In this document: in pieces, positions 42,701 to 43,371 of the stretch
How positions within the stretch are numbered: the first letter of the stretch is position 1
How the letters are laid out: every line of letters starts with the position of its first letter
NCBI RefSeq assembly: GCF_019163035.1
Contig: NZ_JAFLKV010000036.1
Location: 1-43,371 of the forward strand
Direction of reading: 5' to 3'
DNA: 43,371 nucleotides
DNA from: Sulfuricurvum sp.
GTDB lineage: Bacteria > Campylobacterota > Campylobacteria > Campylobacterales > Sulfurimonadaceae
Translations under genes and position numbers: made by a program
The notes under the pieces: generated by a model
What the model saw: the letters and a program-made list of their open reading frames with translations, nothing else
Told to the model about the DNA's origin: nothing
Database searches by the model: none

Positions 42701-42894
42701 ATATTGAGCGTCAGATTGATCGCCAATAACGCAAGAAGGATTTCAAACCAACGGGCATTATAAATATCCGCCTTAGCAGACATCGCGCCGTAATCGTTTT
42801 CAACAAACGTCGCATAGCCGATAGAGACGGCAAAAATGAGCATAAGAGCTGCCATGGTTTTCATGGAGCCGAGCAGTGAGAGAACTTTGTTCAT
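39766..42894 (-). CDS. ccsBA: Fused cytochrome c synthase CcsBA (ResB-ResC)
   Basis: System II cytochrome c biogenesis: moves heme across the membrane and attaches it to apocytochromes. The 1042-aa protein joins a ResB/CcsB part (1-470: N-terminal helices, 'GFEGTMHIREGES', a large periplasmic region and a helix near 440-460) to a CcsA part (about 730-1035, multiple helices). The heme-binding WWD motif 'WGRYWGWDPKETWALV' lies about residue 945-960, and conserved histidines are in 'WLAIHVAM' and 'VVIHLRM'. Fusion is usual in Campylobacterota (Wolinella, Helicobacter, Campylobacter). The middle segment after the signal-like 'LFSSTNAIAADEEN' is periplasmic. It presumably supplies the c-type cytochromes used in respiration. 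Confidence 0.95.
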   Translation of the reverse strand: MNKVLSLLGSMKTMAALMLIFAVSIGYATFVENDYGAMSAKADIYNARWFEILLALLAINLTLNIINFNMARRGKWLVFIFHAAFLIILIGAAVTRYIGFEGTMHIREGESRDVLVSSEPYISFNVIKDGKAYPFKEALYLSKRTSNHFERELALNGETIKVKLDNYMGDVSYEMVADPKGQPLFNLMVTGAAGAQQVSLQRGEFVEANDLVIDFDSNKTFDKPVVSLSVEGEKAYLSAPTALATLSMDTQKTSVLSKGKNEMTKRTLFQSTQSGFVLREFFPKASMKLVSASSKGKKGPMMQQDSHDALTLTFSSGENKTTEVVLGSAGEVGEAKKVILGNTVIESSYGSIERKIPFAIALRDFELERYPGSMSPASYASEVTVLDPANQEKFDFRIYMNHILDYEGYRFFQSSFDQDELGTILSVNHDPGTLITYIGYLLLSIGMFGVLIVKSGRFAALGEKLKSIKAKSTVAALAVVILVLFSSTNAIAADEENPVIATAKGFDKAHADKFGHLIVQDASGRMKPMDTLSHEILAKLNRNDTFLGLTSNQVVLGMMLRPDAWREIAIIRTGDKEINKLLGIPESAKTAAFSQFFLAPDEISGYKLEKLVNEANRKAPGKRGKFDKALLQVDERVNVAYMVYTGSLVRIWPKPSDKNHKWDATIEALQGLSPKESEIVRLLAISYFGSIDEAMKSGDWSKADEALERIDKYQRFVGASVYPSDMKSKVEIFYNKSNIFEQLWPLYFVVGFTLMILSFIKIIKPTFREEWLSKVSFGLLVLFFTAHTAGLIMRWYISGHAPWSNGYESMIYIGWASVLAGFIFSRRSVMTMAATSIMTGLILFVAHLNWMDPQVTNLVPVLQSYWLAIHVAMITASYGFIGLGALLGMITLILFILKKPSNETRLNLAIKELNAINEMSLIIGLVLLTVGNFLGGVWANESWGRYWGWDPKETWALVTILVYAVVIHLRMIKGAYSDYIFSVVSLLAFTSVLMTYFGVNYYLGGMHSYAKGDPVPVPDFVPWTYAVIAIIIAMAYPKRSTK

Positions 42895-42921
42895 GGTTAA
42901 CCTATTTGAAAAATATTCGCT

Positions 42922-42927
42922 ATTGTA
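42922..42927 (-). promoter_or_regulatory. Candidate -10 box of ccsBA
   Basis: TACAAT on the minus strand, 27 bp before the ccsBA ATG, within the 73-bp gap after gdhA. Confidence 0.4.
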
Positions 42928-42967
42928 GTGGGTGTTCGGTAAATGTTTGTTAATTAAAAATTAATAC

Positions 42968-43371
42968 TCACACACCTTCAAGAATCATTGCTTCCGCCAC
43001 CCGTTTAAATGCCGCGATATTGGCACCATCGACGAAATTTCGCTCCACTCCGTACTCTTTTGCCGTAAGTGAAACTCGTTTATAAATCTGACACATCAGC
43101 TCATCAAGTTTACGATCTACTTTATCAAAATCCCATTTTTCCATCGAAGCGTTTTGGCTCATCTCAAACTCACTCACCGCTACTCCTCCTGCATTGGACG
43201 CTTTTCCCGGCGCAAAGAGTATCCCTTCGCGTTGTAGAAGAGTTATTGCTTCAGGCAAAGTCGGCATATTTGCCCCCTCCACTACTGCGACACATCCGTT
43301 TGAAATCAGCTTTTTCGCATCCGATACCGTCAGTTCATTTTGGGTCGCACACGGGAACGCCGCGAAACACG
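42968..43371 (-). CDS. gdhA: Glutamate dehydrogenase, C-terminal part (runs off the window)
   Basis: The frame is open to the window edge, so the track's start at 43282 is internal. The visible 133 residues begin 'CFAAFPCATQNELTVSDAKKL' and continue 'GCVAVVEGANMPTLPEAI', which align with hexameric NADP-type GdhA (E. coli 'PCATQNELDV', 'EGANMPT'). GdhA makes glutamate from 2-oxoglutarate and ammonia. The last residues 'ANIAAFKRVAEAMILEGV' are the normal C-terminus, so only the 5' portion is missing. No clear terminator follows. Confidence 0.95.
   Translation of the reverse strand, partial: CFAAFPCATQNELTVSDAKKLISNGCVAVVEGANMPTLPEAITLLQREGILFAPGKASNAGGVAVSEFEMSQNASMEKWDFDKVDRKLDELMCQIYKRVSLTAKEYGVERNFVDGANIAAFKRVAEAMILEGV

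Overview
The window looks like a chromosomal segment of a Campylobacterota (epsilonproteobacterial) respiratory chemolithotroph, probably from the Sulfuricurvum/Sulfurimonas side. This is inferred from the fdh gene order, the fused ResB-ResC cytochrome c assembly protein, the 'NIAHQWRQPLN' type of histidine kinase, and the dense packing of overlapping genes. I could not check taxonomy by search.

Region 1 (5-12262) is a selenocysteine-dependent formate respiration island. On the minus strand lie a polyferredoxin, a TorD-like chaperone, a small Tat-targeted protein, fdhA (UGA-decoded selenocysteine with a visible SECIS hairpin), fdhB, fdhC, fdhD and a divergent NifS-like protein. tRNA-Sec lies just upstream of this operon on the same strand. 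Divergently come selA and selB, and selD sits about 8 kb further on. The parts form one machine: SelD makes selenophosphate, SelA charges tRNA-Sec, SelB delivers it at the fdhA UGA, FdhD sulfurates the Mo/W cofactor, TorD/Tat export the enzyme, and FdhC passes formate electrons to quinone.

Region 2 (12300-20300) holds a periplasmic-binding-protein/histidine kinase/response regulator trio on the plus strand. It converges on a three-gene minus-strand operon of unknown function: a ferritin-like diiron protein, an acyl-CoA-dehydrogenase-fold protein lacking the usual catalytic Glu, and a cytoplasmic PhnD-like protein. selD follows. Five near-perfect 17-bp palindromes (GTWAA...TTWAC) and one weaker copy sit in front of the fdh operon, tRNA-Sec/selA, the diiron operon, selD and the sensor trio. 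This suggests a single regulon joining selenocysteine/formate metabolism to the unknown operon. It is the most interesting signal in the window.

Region 3 (20328-23238) has a small unknown protein coupled to a lipocalin lipoprotein, then a radical SAM/partner pair annotated elsewhere as linked to DNA modification or repair.

Region 4 (23325-35761) is a light- and tetrapyrrole-related block. A chain of six overlapping genes runs hemH, a CrtI-like desaturase, a LytS-type kinase, a LytTR regulator, a DUF523/DUF1722 protein and a DNA photolyase. It is followed by a winged-helix protein with a canonical LOV blue-light domain, a CheB-CheR-PAS-kinase fusion and a REC-PAS-GGDEF-EAL protein. A perfect 11-bp tandem repeat abuts the -10 box before the LOV gene.

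Region 5 (35839-43371) is housekeeping: a small membrane protein with a TrkA-type K+ channel, recR, dnaJ, a fused ccsBA and the 3' end of gdhA, which runs off the window. The only gene-free stretch longer than 300 bases outside structural RNA is the 8672-9080 control region, described below. I saw no insertion sequences, prophage genes, rRNA or CRISPR arrays.
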